A stretch of DNA of 58,832 nt from assembly GCA_017443845.1 (NCBI GenBank), contig JAFSXX010000027.1, positions 1 to 58,832 on the forward strand, read 5' to 3'. Both the position numbers and the translations under genes were made by a program. Source of the DNA: Bacteroidales bacterium. Its GTDB lineage: Bacteria; Bacteroidota; Bacteroidia; Bacteroidales; UBA932. Shown one piece after another: positions 42,845 to 52,500 of the stretch. The first letter of the stretch is position 1, and each line of letters starts with the position of its first letter. Under the pieces are notes generated by a model. That model saw only the letters and a list, made by a program, of their open reading frames with translations. It did no database searches and had not been told where the DNA came from.

Positions 42845-44671
42845 TTGGACACGTTGAAGAGAATATTGGGATATGCGAGGCCATACGGTAAGTATTGGCC
42901 TCCATATCTTTTTCTCTCCATCCTGTCGGTAATATTCGGCATCGCGAATTATGCCCTCCTCGGGCCGATGCTCACGGTGCTGTTCGAAAATGATTCGATA
43001 GTCTCCGGCCCGGCAAGGCCGGAGTTTGCTTTTTCCCTGGACTACCTCAGGGAGATGTTTTCATATACCCTTTCCGGCATTGTCTCGAAGGGAGGGGTGA
43101 TCCGCGGCCTGGCATTCGTGAGCCTGGCGCTTATCGCCGCCTGCTTCCTCGCCAACCTGTGCCGCTATCTTTCGCAGCGCATCCTGGTCTCGATGAAGAC
43201 CACCCTGATGCGCAACATCCGCAAGGACCTCTTCGCCAAGATCAACAAGCTCGATATCGGCTATTTCACGGAGCGCCGCAAGGGAGATATCCTCTCCTGC
43301 GTCTCGAACGATGTGAACGAGGTCCAGAACAGCGTGGCGAGCAGTTTCCACGTCATCTTCCGCGAGCCCCTGCTGGCCCTGGGCTTCCTTGCGATGCTTT
43401 TCTATATGTCTCCGAGGCTGACCCTCGTCTCGCTGGTGGCCCTTCCCATATCGGCCTTCATCGTGACCCGGATAACCCGTTACCTCAGGGCAGGCAGCGT
43501 GGAGACGCAGAGCCTTATGGGCTCGATCCTGGCCCGCTTCGAGGAGGCCATCGGCGGTTCGAGGATAGTCAGGGCCTTCAATGCCGGCAAGTATCTGGGC
43601 CGGCGCTTCGATGCCGACAACGAGCGTCACCGCGAAGTCTCCGCCAAGGTCGGCAACCGCCAGGAGATGGCCTCTCCGGTTTCGGAATTCCTCGGCATCT
43701 CCATCGCCGCCGTCGTGCTCTTCTACGGCGGATGGCTCAATCTGAATGGAAAACTCGGGATGAGCTGGGAAGAGTTCATCGTCTATATAATGTTCTACTG
43801 GAAGGTGCTCGAGCCGGCAAAGGCCATCTCGAACTCTTACGCCTCGATGCGCAAGGGGCTCGTCTCTGCGGAGCGCATCTTCGCCATACTCGATACCGAA
43901 CCCTCGGTGTGCGACGCTCCCGGGGTGCTCCCCAAGGAGGCATTCGAGTCCGAGATCCGCTTCAACGGAGTCACCTTCTCATACGACAGCAAACCCGTCC
44001 TCGACAATGTGGATATCGTCATCCCCAAGGGGAAGATGGTGGCCATCGTAGGCCATTCCGGAGCGGGAAAGTCCACCTTGGCGGACCTCCTGGCCCGTTT
44101 CCGCGATGTGGGCGGCGGCTCGATAACAATCGACGGAACCGATATCCGCCAGATAAGGCTGGAGGATCTGCGCGGCCTGATGGGCATAGTCCCGCAGGAT
44201 CCGGTGCTGTTCAACGATACGGTATTCAACAACATAGCCTTCGCAGAGGAAGGGGCCAGCGCGGAGGATGTCCGCGCGGCGGCCGAAGTGGCCAATGCCG
44301 ACGTTTTCATCCAGGCTCTCGAAAAGGGCTATGACACCGTAATAGGGGAGGGCGGTTCCAAACTCTCCGGCGGGCAGCGCCAGAGAATCGCGATCGCCCG
44401 CGCCGTGCTCAAGAATCCCCCGATCCTCATTCTCGACGAGGCTACCTCGTCGCTCGATACCGAGAGCGAGAGGCTCGTCCAGGATGCCCTGCAGCGGCTT
44501 ATGGGCGGCAGGACGTCACTCGTAATCGCCCATCGCCTCTCCACCGTCCGCAATGCGGACGAGATCGTCGTCCTGCAGGACGGCAGGGTGGCGGAAAGGG
44601 GCACTCACGAAGATTTAGTTGCAAAGGGCGGAATTTATGCGCATCTTTGCTCTTTACAGGACTTCTCATAG
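42845..44671 (+). CDS. ABC transporter, fused permease and ATPase (TTG start)
   Basis: 608 residues, an MsbA-like half transporter. Six membrane segments fill residues 15-320; the ATPase has Walker A VGHSGAGKSTLADLL, signature KLSGGQRQRIAIARA, and Walker B ILILDEATSSLDTES. It probably exports a lipid, glycolipid or drug as a homodimer. The best start is TTG at 42845 (MDTLKRILGYARPYGKYWPP), since no ATG lies in frame before the first membrane helix. A weak start would lower translation. Confidence 0.9.
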   Translation: MDTLKRILGYARPYGKYWPPYLFLSILSVIFGIANYALLGPMLTVLFENDSIVSGPARPEFAFSLDYLREMFSYTLSGIVSKGGVIRGLAFVSLALIAACFLANLCRYLSQRILVSMKTTLMRNIRKDLFAKINKLDIGYFTERRKGDILSCVSNDVNEVQNSVASSFHVIFREPLLALGFLAMLFYMSPRLTLVSLVALPISAFIVTRITRYLRAGSVETQSLMGSILARFEEAIGGSRIVRAFNAGKYLGRRFDADNERHREVSAKVGNRQEMASPVSEFLGISIAAVVLFYGGWLNLNGKLGMSWEEFIVYIMFYWKVLEPAKAISNSYASMRKGLVSAERIFAILDTEPSVCDAPGVLPKEAFESEIRFNGVTFSYDSKPVLDNVDIVIPKGKMVAIVGHSGAGKSTLADLLARFRDVGGGSITIDGTDIRQIRLEDLRGLMGIVPQDPVLFNDTVFNNIAFAEEGASAEDVRAAAEVANADVFIQALEKGYDTVIGEGGSKLSGGQRQRIAIARAVLKNPPILILDEATSSLDTESERLVQDALQRLMGGRTSLVIAHRLSTVRNADEIVVLQDGRVAERGTHEDLVAKGGIYAHLCSLQDFS

Positions 44672-44680
44672 TATCACGAT

Positions 44681-46327
44681 ATGAAAAAATCACTCAACAA
44701 GTACTTCGAAAGGAGTTTCAAGAAGAACTGGGACCGTCCCGCTCTCTCCGATTATCAGGGCGGTACCTACACCTATGCGGATCTGGCACGCAAGATCGCC
44801 AAGCTCCACATCCTCTTCGAAACCTGCAATATCGCCAAGGGCGACAAGATCGCCCTATGCTCCCGCAACCAGGCCAACTGGGCTGTGTCCTATCTTGCAG
44901 GAGTCACTTACGGTGCCGTTGTTGTGCCCCTTCTCCATGAATTCAAACCCAGCAATGTGCACCACCTGGTGAACCATTCCGACTCGAAGATACTTTTCGT
45001 GGGCGATACTATGCTCGAAAATCTCTCAATCGCCGATATGCCCGAGCTGGAGGCCGTCTTTACGGTCAACAATCTCAATCTGGTATATGCCCGGGAGGAG
45101 CTCTATAATACCGCGTTCAACGATCTGGACCGCCTTTTCCAGGAGAAATATCCCAATTTCGGCCCGGACGATATCAAATATTATGAAGACCAGCCCGAGG
45201 AGCTGGCCCTCATCAGTTATACTTCCGGAAGTACCGGATTCTCCAAGGGAGTCATGATTCCCTACCGCGCCCTCGAGTACAACGTGACCTTTGCCACTGC
45301 GGTCGAGCCTCAGATGGACAATCAGTCCAATGTGGTCTCGATGCTGCCTACGGCGCATATGTACGGAATGATTTTCGAATTCCTCTTCGAGATGACAATC
45401 GGCGCCCACGTCCATTTCCTGACCAGGCTGCCCAGCCCCAATGTCATCCTCAAGGCCATGGCCGAGGTCAAACCGGATATCATCATTACCGTGCCGATGA
45501 TTCTCGAGAAAATTTACAAATCGAAACTCCTGCCCTTCATCAGCAAGAGCAGGATGAAGCTCTTCCTCTCGCTGCCGGGCATCGACCAGATGATCCTCTC
45601 GAAAATCAAGAAGAGCCTCGTCGAGTCCTTCGGCGGCAATTTCAAGGAGGTGATAGTGGGCGGTGCGGCGCTCAACCGAGAGGTGGAGGCCTTCCTGCGT
45701 CGCATCAATTTCCCTTACACCGTGGGTTACGGAATGACCGAATGCGCTCCTATCATCGGCTATGAGGCGTGGGACAAGACCAAGCTCTACTCCTGCGGCA
45801 AGCCTACCCAGAACATAAAGGTCAAGATCAATTCGAAAGATCCGAGGAACCTCCCGGGCGAGATCCTGGTGCAGGGCGACAATGTCTTCCTGGGCTACTA
45901 CAAGAATCCGGAGGCTACGGCCCAGGCCCTCCAGAACGGCTGGCTCCGTACCGGCGATATGGGCGTCATCGATTCCGACGGCTTCATCTTCATCAAGGGA
46001 CGCAGCAAGACGATGATTCTCGGCCCTTCCGGCCAGAATATCTATCCCGAAGAGATCGAGAGCAGCATAAACAACCTGCCGTATGTTTCCGAATCGCTGG
46101 TCATTGACGACCACGGGACCCTTACGGCGCTCATATATCCCGATTTCGACTCGGTCGATGCCGACGGCATAGACCACGCTTCGCTGCCCCACATCCTCGA
46201 GAGCGAGATTGAGATCACCAACCTGGAGATGCCCAATTACTGCCGCATCTCCAAAGTCGAGGTCTTCCCCGAAGAGTTCGAGAAGACCCCGAAGAAGAGC
46301 ATCAAGAGATACCTTTATCAGAGATAG
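44681..46327 (+). CDS. AMP-binding long-chain fatty acid-CoA ligase-like enzyme
   Basis: 548 residues of the ANL superfamily. The P-loop is LISYTSGSTGFSKGVMIP; the adenine motif is VGYGMTECAPIIGYE; WLRTGDMGVIDSDGFIFIKG and the hinge GRSKTMILGPSGQNIYPEEI follow. The C-terminal Lys in TPKKSIKRYLY fits the adenylation step. It probably activates fatty acids to acyl-AMP and then acyl-CoA; another acid or carrier acceptor is possible. It lies 9 bases after the ABC transporter. Confidence 0.88.
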   Translation: MKKSLNKYFERSFKKNWDRPALSDYQGGTYTYADLARKIAKLHILFETCNIAKGDKIALCSRNQANWAVSYLAGVTYGAVVVPLLHEFKPSNVHHLVNHSDSKILFVGDTMLENLSIADMPELEAVFTVNNLNLVYAREELYNTAFNDLDRLFQEKYPNFGPDDIKYYEDQPEELALISYTSGSTGFSKGVMIPYRALEYNVTFATAVEPQMDNQSNVVSMLPTAHMYGMIFEFLFEMTIGAHVHFLTRLPSPNVILKAMAEVKPDIIITVPMILEKIYKSKLLPFISKSRMKLFLSLPGIDQMILSKIKKSLVESFGGNFKEVIVGGAALNREVEAFLRRINFPYTVGYGMTECAPIIGYEAWDKTKLYSCGKPTQNIKVKINSKDPRNLPGEILVQGDNVFLGYYKNPEATAQALQNGWLRTGDMGVIDSDGFIFIKGRSKTMILGPSGQNIYPEEIESSINNLPYVSESLVIDDHGTLTALIYPDFDSVDADGIDHASLPHILESEIEITNLEMPNYCRISKVEVFPEEFEKTPKKSIKRYLYQR

Positions 46328-46333
46328 TCCGAA

Positions 46334-46756
46334 ATGGAAGACAAAGAGAAAAAATTCGATGCCAGTTATCTGGAGATGGCGTCCGTCTGGGCGAAGAATT
46401 CGTACTGCAAGCGCCGTCAGGTAGGAGCCATCATCGTCAAGGACAGGATGATAATATCCGACGGATACAACGGGACCCCTTCGGGTTTCGAGAATGTCTG
46501 CGAGGATGACAACGGGGTTACCAAGCCCTATGTGCTCCACGCCGAGGCCAATGCCATCACCAAGGTGGCCAAGAGCGGCAACAGCAGCGAGGGGGCGACC
46601 CTCTATGTCACCGCCTCTCCCTGTATGGAGTGCTCCAAACTGATTATCCAGGCCGGCATCAAGCGTGTGGTCTATCGCGACGAATACAGGATTCTCGACG
46701 GCGTGGAGCTTCTGCGCCGCGCGGGAGTCGAGGTTGTCAAATACGATGAGCAGTAA
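46334..46756 (+). CDS. Deoxycytidylate (dCMP) deaminase
   Basis: 140 residues. The zinc motifs are VLHAEANAI and SPCMECSKLIIQAG; RRQVGAIIVKDRMIISDGYN is the usual N-terminal part of the ComEB/dCMP deaminase branch. It makes dUMP from dCMP for thymidylate synthesis. It is 6 bases after the acyl-CoA ligase and overlaps the next gene by 11 bases. Confidence 0.93.
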   Translation: MEDKEKKFDASYLEMASVWAKNSYCKRRQVGAIIVKDRMIISDGYNGTPSGFENVCEDDNGVTKPYVLHAEANAITKVAKSGNSSEGATLYVTASPCMECSKLIIQAGIKRVVYRDEYRILDGVELLRRAGVEVVKYDEQ

Positions 46757-48356
46757 GAAAGAGATAGCGGCCAATATCATCATAGCCGCGGTGATAGTCA
46801 TAATGGGCTTCGCCCTGGTGAGGAGCATCTCCAACCGCATCGCTCCCCAGCCGAAGACGGTCAAGATCGACCGGGCTGCCCGCAACAGCGACTGGGGCAA
46901 GCTTATGCTGGTGCTCAACACCATCCAGGAGAATTATGTGGACAGCATCGACCAGGCTCAGATTACCGAGGAGATCCTTCCGATAATCCTCTCCAAACTC
47001 GATCCCCATTCGGTCTATTTTACTCCCGAGGATTTCGAGACGGCGGACGAAGACCTGCAGGGCGGCTTTGACGGCATAGGCATCCAGTTCAACGTGCCCA
47101 ACGATACCGCCATCGTTACCAACGTCATTGCAGGAGGCCCCTCCGAGAAGGCCGGGATCCTCTCGGGTGACCGCATAATGAAGGTGGACGACCGCGACAT
47201 CGCGGGAGTCAATATGCCCCAGGATACCATGGTCCGCCTGATGAGGGGCAAGAAGGGAACCAAGGTGGTCATCAGCGTCAAGAGGGAAGGGGAGAACGAC
47301 CTCGTTCCTTTCGACATCATCCGCGACAAGATTCCCCAGAAGAGCGTCGATGTGGCATTTCTGCTCAACGATACCACCGGTTATCTCAAGCTTTCCAAGT
47401 TCTCGCGCACCAGCTATCTGGAGTATCTGCAGGCAATGCTGAAACTCAAGGGGCAGGGGATGAAGAGGCTCATCTTCGACCTTCGCGACAACTCCGGCGG
47501 ATATCTCGACCAGGCTATAATGCTCTCCAACGACTTCCTCGAGAAGGGCAAACTGATAACCTATATGGAGGGTCTCCACAGCGAGAGGAATGATATATTC
47601 GCCGACGGCAACGGTTTCAGCCAGGATATAGAGTTGGCGGTGCTGATAAACGAGTATTCAGCCTCCTCGAGCGAGATATTCACCGGCGCGATGCAGGATA
47701 ACGACAGGGCCACGGTCTATGGCGTCCGTTCCTTCGGAAAGGGTCTGGTCCAGGAGCCGATAACCTTCTCCGACGGCTCGGGAGTGAGGCTCACCATTGC
47801 CCGCTATCATACCCCTACGGGCCGCTGCATCCAGAAGCCCTACACCGGCAACGACGACTATGCCTATGATATTCTCGAACGCTTCCAGAGCGGCGAGATG
47901 ATGTCGGCCGACAGTATCAAGGTCAACGATTCCCTCAAATATGTGACCCCCGGAGGCAAGACAGTCTATGGCGGTGGAGGAATCATTCCCGACGTATTCG
48001 TCCCCCTCGACACCCTCGGGGTGACCGACTTCCTGGTCAAATGCAACCGCCAGAGCCTTCAGATCAAATTCGCCAACAAGATGTGCGACCAGTACCGCGC
48101 CCGCATCCGCGAGATAAAGGATATGGATGCCCTCGAGCGCTTCCTGGGCACCCTCGACCTCAAAGGTCTCTTCCTGAAGTATGCCGCCGAGAATGACGCA
48201 GTGCCCAAGCCGGGCGAGTGGGAACGTTCCGGCGAGTACATCCTGACGCAGGTCCGCGCCGTAATCGGACGCTACACGCCTATGGACGACGATGCCTTCT
48301 ACCCGATCTACCTGAAGATAGACAAGACGGTTCAGCGCGCCCTGGAGGATGAATGA
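46746..48356 (+). CDS. C-terminal processing protease (S41 family)
   Basis: 536 residues from ATG 46746. One N-terminal membrane anchor (AANIIIAAVIVIMGFALV), a PDZ domain near residues 100-190 (GGPSEKAGILSGDRIMKVDD), and the S41 catalytic core: the Ser in NEYSASSSEIFTGAMQ and the Lys in GVRSFGKGLVQEP. A C-terminal tail with RFLGTLDLKGLFLKYAAEN follows. It degrades or matures envelope proteins in the periplasm. Start set inside the dCMP deaminase end because an earlier in-frame codon would read through that gene. Confidence 0.93.
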   Translation: MSSKKEIAANIIIAAVIVIMGFALVRSISNRIAPQPKTVKIDRAARNSDWGKLMLVLNTIQENYVDSIDQAQITEEILPIILSKLDPHSVYFTPEDFETADEDLQGGFDGIGIQFNVPNDTAIVTNVIAGGPSEKAGILSGDRIMKVDDRDIAGVNMPQDTMVRLMRGKKGTKVVISVKREGENDLVPFDIIRDKIPQKSVDVAFLLNDTTGYLKLSKFSRTSYLEYLQAMLKLKGQGMKRLIFDLRDNSGGYLDQAIMLSNDFLEKGKLITYMEGLHSERNDIFADGNGFSQDIELAVLINEYSASSSEIFTGAMQDNDRATVYGVRSFGKGLVQEPITFSDGSGVRLTIARYHTPTGRCIQKPYTGNDDYAYDILERFQSGEMMSADSIKVNDSLKYVTPGGKTVYGGGGIIPDVFVPLDTLGVTDFLVKCNRQSLQIKFANKMCDQYRARIREIKDMDALERFLGTLDLKGLFLKYAAENDAVPKPGEWERSGEYILTQVRAVIGRYTPMDDDAFYPIYLKIDKTVQRALEDE

Positions 48357-48742
48357 TTCGGAGTGAAATGAAAATGCAAGCTTTCTGGACAATCCTGTTG
48401 TTGGTGGTATCCAACATCTTTATGACATTCGCCTGGTACGGGCAGTTGAAACTGACCGAACTGCATATCAACGACAACTGGCCGCTGATACTGATAATCA
48501 TAGTTTCCTGGGCCGTCGCCTTTTTCGAGTACTGCGCGATGGTTCCGGCCAACCGTATCGGAAGCAATATCACCGGCGGCCCCTTCAATCTGATGCAGCT
48601 CAAAGTGATTCAGGAGTGCGTCTCCCTCTTCGTCTTCACCGTTATCTGCGCCCTTGTCTTCAAGAACCAGCCCATCCAGTGGAACCACATGGTCTCCTTC
48701 CTCTGCATAATTGCAGCGGTATTCTTCTGCTTCCTGAAGTAA
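48353..48742 (+). CDS. DMT family (DUF486) small membrane protein
   Basis: 129 residues with four membrane segments. WTILLLVVSNIFMTFAWYGQ, SWAVAFFEYCAMVPANRIG and FNLMQLKVIQECVSLFVF match DUF486, a small EamA/DMT-like family of unknown substrate. The ATG at 48353 overlaps the protease stop as ATGA; ATGs at 48368 and 48374 are also possible. Confidence 0.85.
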   Translation: MIRSEMKMQAFWTILLLVVSNIFMTFAWYGQLKLTELHINDNWPLILIIIVSWAVAFFEYCAMVPANRIGSNITGGPFNLMQLKVIQECVSLFVFTVICALVFKNQPIQWNHMVSFLCIIAAVFFCFLK

Positions 48743-48851
48743 AAAGATTTTAGCCTGGCTAAGCCGTAACAGCGCGGTGGCGTTGTGGAGCGGCGGGTTC
48801 TTCCGTTTGTTTTTGCTTTCCTGGTACGTTATTCCTTATAAGTAGGCCATA

Positions 48852-49502
48852 TTAATGATAGGTGTTCCAAAAAGCAACAGGCGAGGATGTGTCTGATGGC
48901 AAACGAAACACTTCTTCATCATCGTATATAAATGCAATATAATCCTCTTTATAAACAAATGACAATTCATTTCCATGTGCAGAAACTTTCCCCCCTAAAA
49001 CCAATCCATAAAGATACTGAGGTGTACTTGAATTAGCATAAAAAATACAAATAACCTGTTCTTTTGGACGCATATAGGAAAAAGGATTCGCATTGTACCA
49101 ATAGAATGACCATACATCTCCATTAACTACAATTCGATTCAAATAATAACAGAAATTAATAATTTGCGAATCCAATGAATTAATTTCGTTATCGTTAAAA
49201 CACAACCTGTATTGACCATCCACTATTGAAGTATGTTTTTCTATTAAAGATACTATTCTGGCCCGACTAGTATCATTTACACAATACTTATTAATAGTAC
49301 CACGATTATTCCTGTCTCCAAAGTACTTGAACTGTTTGATCATTTTTTTATCTTCATCCAGTGTCATGACATACCTATATCCAGGAACAAATACAGGCTC
49401 TTTTAGTTCAGAATAGTAGAGATGCAGGTAGTTCATGGGGGAGCCCGATAAACTAAACGATAAGAGTGATAGTATTAAAACAGTAGTTATTTTTTTATCC
49501 AT
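48852..49502 (-). CDS. Small exported protein downstream of the RHS gene (candidate immunity protein)
   Basis: 216 residues, no family recognised. The N-terminus is a signal peptide (MDKKITTVLILSLLSFSLSG), so the protein acts in the envelope. The rest is rich in aromatic and Asn residues (FCYYLNRIVVNGDVWSFYWY, YKEDYIAFIYDDEEV) with three or four Cys. The gene is visibly AT-richer than its surroundings and overlaps the RHS stop by 16 bases (ATGGATAAAAAAATAA), so translation is coupled. Position, overlap, size and base composition are those of an immunity gene for a polymorphic toxin; this is inference. Confidence 0.7.
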   Translation of the reverse strand: MDKKITTVLILSLLSFSLSGSPMNYLHLYYSELKEPVFVPGYRYVMTLDEDKKMIKQFKYFGDRNNRGTINKYCVNDTSRARIVSLIEKHTSIVDGQYRLCFNDNEINSLDSQIINFCYYLNRIVVNGDVWSFYWYNANPFSYMRPKEQVICIFYANSSTPQYLYGLVLGGKVSAHGNELSFVYKEDYIAFIYDDEEVFRLPSDTSSPVAFWNTYH

Positions 49503-52500
49503 AATAATCTCCCTTTATTTGAATAAACATATTGAATAATAGCATGAGCAGAGTGACCATTATCATTATATGTTACTGGATAATTGTAGGTGTGATTTGA
49601 AAAGCGCGGATTCAGAATTAATGACTCCCTTCCATCAAGGTTAGTTACAAGATATAAACCCGGTTTATGAGACCATAGCCCTCCTTTGTCTTGACGGTAC
49701 CAATGATAATAATCACCTACTAATCCTTGTACAAGATAAGCAGAATAATACCCTTTCTTTCCAAAGCCCATTAAATTCCATAGTGATGGGACTTTAATTC
49801 TTCCATCTCTTACGGCCGCTTCAATAATAACATCTAAGCTCACATCACTATAATCTTTCGGTATCAGAAAAGAATCTCCAGAATACTGCCCAGGTTGAGG
49901 GCGAGCACCAATTCCGTTTTTGTAATCATCCAAAGCATATGAGTAGCAATTGTCCCAATCCAAACTCTTCAAGTCTTGATTCCATTTTTCAGGTTCATAT
50001 ATAGGATTACTATCCCAAGCATGAGAATTATAATAGCCACCTATACTTAAAGAAAAACCACCCGTTCCATAACCAATAGCTAACGCCCCTCCGCGCGCAT
50101 CATTTCCAACCCCTACTCCTAAACAAAAACTTCCTGAAACATCGCTCCGATTATATGAGATACCCGCACTGGCTGAAATAGGCCCTAAAGAGGCATATAA
50201 ATTGGTATTAATGTACGAAGACCAACTATCTGTTGAGAAATTATAAGTAATATCTTTGCTGATAGTAGCACCGGATCCAATTCCAGTAACGCCCACACGA
50301 TATCCAACTTCACCATAGATACCTAGAGAAAAGCCTCCCGACCAACCAATATTCAATCCAAATCCTAAAGGAACTCCGCACGGAGTGAAATTAAGACCTA
50401 TACTGAAACCACTCAATGATAGATTCCACGTGAGGAACTCTCCGCTCTCATCACTATACTTCAACGGATTATTGAGTGCATAGGCGTAGCGGTTGAGGTT
50501 CTGTGTGAAGTCGGGGGCCTGGACGTAGGGGTCAGGGCTGAGGAAGCAGCCGAGGAAGGGGTCGTAGAGCCTTGCGTTGGCGTTCCAGAGTCCGGCTTCG
50601 GGGATGTATTCGTGACCGGTGTAGCCGCGGCCAAGCATCAAGTCCGGCGTCGAGAGCACATCATAGAGGGCGTGGGTAGCTGGATTGCGAAGTCTTCCCC
50701 AAGGGTCATAGCTGTACTCCGCTACCAGCGTGCCGGACATAGTGGCGATATGCGTAATGCTTCCCTGGACATCGCGGCCGATGTTGTAGTAAGTGCAGTT
50801 TCCACTGTTGTTGGTCCGCATTGCCACTACGGGCGCCGAATAAGCGTCTCCTCCGAGATACAGCCGCTCTTTGATAGTTGTGCTTCGCGATTCTTCGCCG
50901 CCTGATTCCGAGGTTTCCTCCAGTTCGTATCGGCCGCCCAGATACCAGCGGTTGATGCTCCACTGTATTCTAATGCCCTTGGTTTCATCTTCATATGACA
51001 CCTCCGTCTTTACGCGTTCGTGCGAGGCGTTGTATACAAAGCCTATTTCCTCCCTCGAAGAGAGTTCTGCATTATACGGTTCCATAGCCGCCGGACGGTC
51101 GAAGGAGGTGTACTTTATCGTGTACTCGAATCCGTCCATTCCAGTCACATTGCCGCCCGTCACACGGTAAGGATGGCTGGAGTCACTGTGGCTCAGCGTC
51201 CCGAGGCCGCCTATCTGCGTTATGTTGCCGTTATTGGCATACGTGAAGGTGCGGGTGTCGGCCGTGTTGCCCGATGAGGAAACAAGACGGTCGAGGCTGT
51301 CGTATGTAAAGGTCTCTGTGAGATTGCGGGTGTTATCGGTTCTTGAGAGCATATTGCCCGTTGTTCCGGCATAGCTATATCCGAAGTTCATCACAGAACC
51401 CATCGTCCTGCCGGTAGGCAAACCGTATGAATTGAAGGAATATGTCCTTGTTATACTTCCAGTAGTAGCTTGTGTGGGTTGTCCCAGGTCGTTCTCCGCA
51501 TCTAGTCGCCAGATGATGTTGCCGCCGGCTGTCGTCTGAGTCTTCCAGCCGTTGGCATAGGTATAACTCTCCGTAACACTCAGGCCGCTGCTTGCCGTAT
51601 AGGTTGTCGAGGAGAGCTGTCCGGTGCTGTTGTATGCATACTCCTTAAGCAGCCATTTGCCGTCGGCGCTGTCCTTGGCAGTAAGGGGACGGCCATAGGT
51701 ATCGTAGGTATAACGGGATAGTGTCCCGTTAGTGGATATCACATCCGTCAGGTCGCCGTAGGCGTTGTAGGTATAAGATGTATTGAACGATCCGGCATCC
51801 GATGCCCCCGCCTCCGTGCTGGTCCTGTAAACTTCCGTCACCCGGCCGGTATAATCCGTCCAGGTCTGTACAGTACCTTTGGATGAGGTCTGTGTATGAC
51901 GGGTGCCATATACGGCATAGGAGTCACTCCTTGGTCCGGCTGACGGATCGTTCATACTGCTTCGTCGACCGTATGAGTCGTAACTAAATGTGGTCGTCAC
52001 ATTTCCTGGAGCCGTCATTGATGAAAGCGTCCCGTTGGCATTGTAGGCATAGGTTATCGTGCCTCCCGCGTCCGTGGCGCTCTCAATATTGTCATCTGCG
52101 CCTATGACCTTTGTTGAAGTAACGCTGTCGATGGTCGATGTAGTCGAGCGTCCATCATAACTCCACAGCGACTGCCTTCCCGATGGCTCCGAGCAGGACA
52201 CAGGTCTGCCGTATGCGTCATACCCGTAAGTGGTAAGCATCGAAGCCGACACGACGCTGCCCTTGTACGGCAGGCTCTCGGTATAGACCTCTCCCGTCGT
52301 GGTGTACGTGCGGTCCACCTTCTGAACGGAGTTGTCGAACCGGGTTGTCGCCGAACGTATCTCACGGCCAAGGGCATCGTAATAAGAGGTCTGCGTGGGA
52401 GCGGCGTTGCTTCGCATGGTGACGGTATAGACCGCTCCGGCGGGACCATTGGTATTCCAGGCCAGGATGGTGGTGTCGCGCCTGCCTTCCGGCGATTCGA

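Noticed and set aside
45026..46924. A 632-codon minus-strand frame opposite the acyl-CoA ligase and dCMP deaminase
   Set aside because: Mirror of strongly supported genes; no recognisable domain or promoter.
48743..48851. Terminator at TTAGCCTGGCTAAG between the DUF486 and small exported protein genes
   Set aside because: The palindrome is short with a one-base loop and has no T run.
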